From: Ariolimax columbianus
Taxonomy: Eukaryota; Mollusca; Gastropoda; Stylommatophora; Arionidae
NCBI GenBank assembly: GCA_036924085.1
Contig: JAVGWX010000006.1
Span: 38,932,445-38,996,444, forward strand
Direction: 5' to 3'
Length of the DNA: 64,000 nucleotides
Positions 63,781-64,000 of this stretch are shown piece by piece (positions within the stretch are counted from its first letter, which is position 1; each line of letters begins with the position of its first letter). The position numbers were made by a program, and so were the translations under genes. The notes under the pieces were generated by a model. That model was not told where the DNA came from. It was given only the letters and a program-made list of their open reading frames with translations, and searched no databases.

Positions 63781-64000
63781 AAACAACTAACAAAGAAAAG
63801 AAAATGAGGGAGGGGTGTGTGTATGATGGGTGGTGTCTATCCTAGCAGAAGGCGTTAACTTTATAGAAGAAGATAAACAGGAATGCACACCAGTGAAAGC
63901 CGAATCAGACTTCCAGAAATAAACATGTATTAAAAACAATGTTAGCGCAGTGGATCCAAAAGCACACAAAGTGCTACCGTGCTTGCCTCCTAAGGGAGCC

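Overview
Eukaryotic (animal) genomic DNA: two real protein-coding genes, both split by introns, sit in a dense field of decayed transposable elements. The lineage is most likely a mollusc, perhaps a heterobranch gastropod such as a sea slug. That is inferred from the style of the repeats (tRNA-derived SINEs, many 3'-end fragments of RNase H-bearing and RTE-like non-LTR retrotransposons) and is not proven. Nothing bacterial, plasmid-like or CRISPR-like is present.

Gene 1 is the MGRN1/RNF157 (mahogunin) type RING E3 ubiquitin ligase on the minus strand. Its ATG is at 29984 and eleven coding exons run down to 1418, where the gene leaves the window without a stop codon. All eleven exons join in a consistent reading frame (450 codons plus two bases). 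Gene 2 is UBALD (FAM100 family, UBA-like domain) on the plus strand, three coding exons from 30461 to the stop at 38277, 136 residues. The start codons are only 477 bp apart, so the genes are head to head over a probable bidirectional promoter. As I recall the human map, the same divergent pairing exists at both vertebrate paralogous loci (UBALD1-MGRN1 and RNF157-UBALD2), so this looks like an old conserved microsynteny.

Region by region: 1-29.9 kb is MGRN1 introns and exons, full of insertions. These include a fold-back mariner-derived element (2.1-4.4 kb) holding two nested retrotransposon fragments, a triplicated splice acceptor in front of the RING exon (7.7 kb), a composite RNase H retrotransposon insertion (15.3-17.4 kb), a CR1/L2-like fragment (20.6-21.9 kb), a retrotransposon endonuclease domain split by two SINEs (23-24.3 kb) and a 17-copy, 33-bp tandem array (27 kb). 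30.5-38.3 kb is UBALD, with a Merlin-like DNA transposon, another CR1/L2-like fragment and more retrotransposon pieces in its introns. 38.3-39.8 kb is AT-rich and may be UBALD 3' UTR. From 39.8 kb to the end I see only repeats: retrotransposon tails, SINEs, a hAT-like element, a second fold-back mariner element, the longest RNase H retrotransposon copy (52.8-54.6 kb), tandem repeats and RTE fragments.

For brevity I name repeat groups as follows. RNH = retrotransposons with an RNase H domain and a GAAGAAG tail. RTE-like = tails of the RTE type. SINE-T = tRNA-derived SINE with box A/B and an A-rich tail. SINE-V = a second tRNA-derived family. SINE-C (C1 and C2) = a family with CAACAA-type tails. 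Family A = a dispersed repeat of about 330 bp. Family E = an unclassified repeat seen twice. These labels are mine. Edges of repeats without a target-site duplication (TSD) are approximate.
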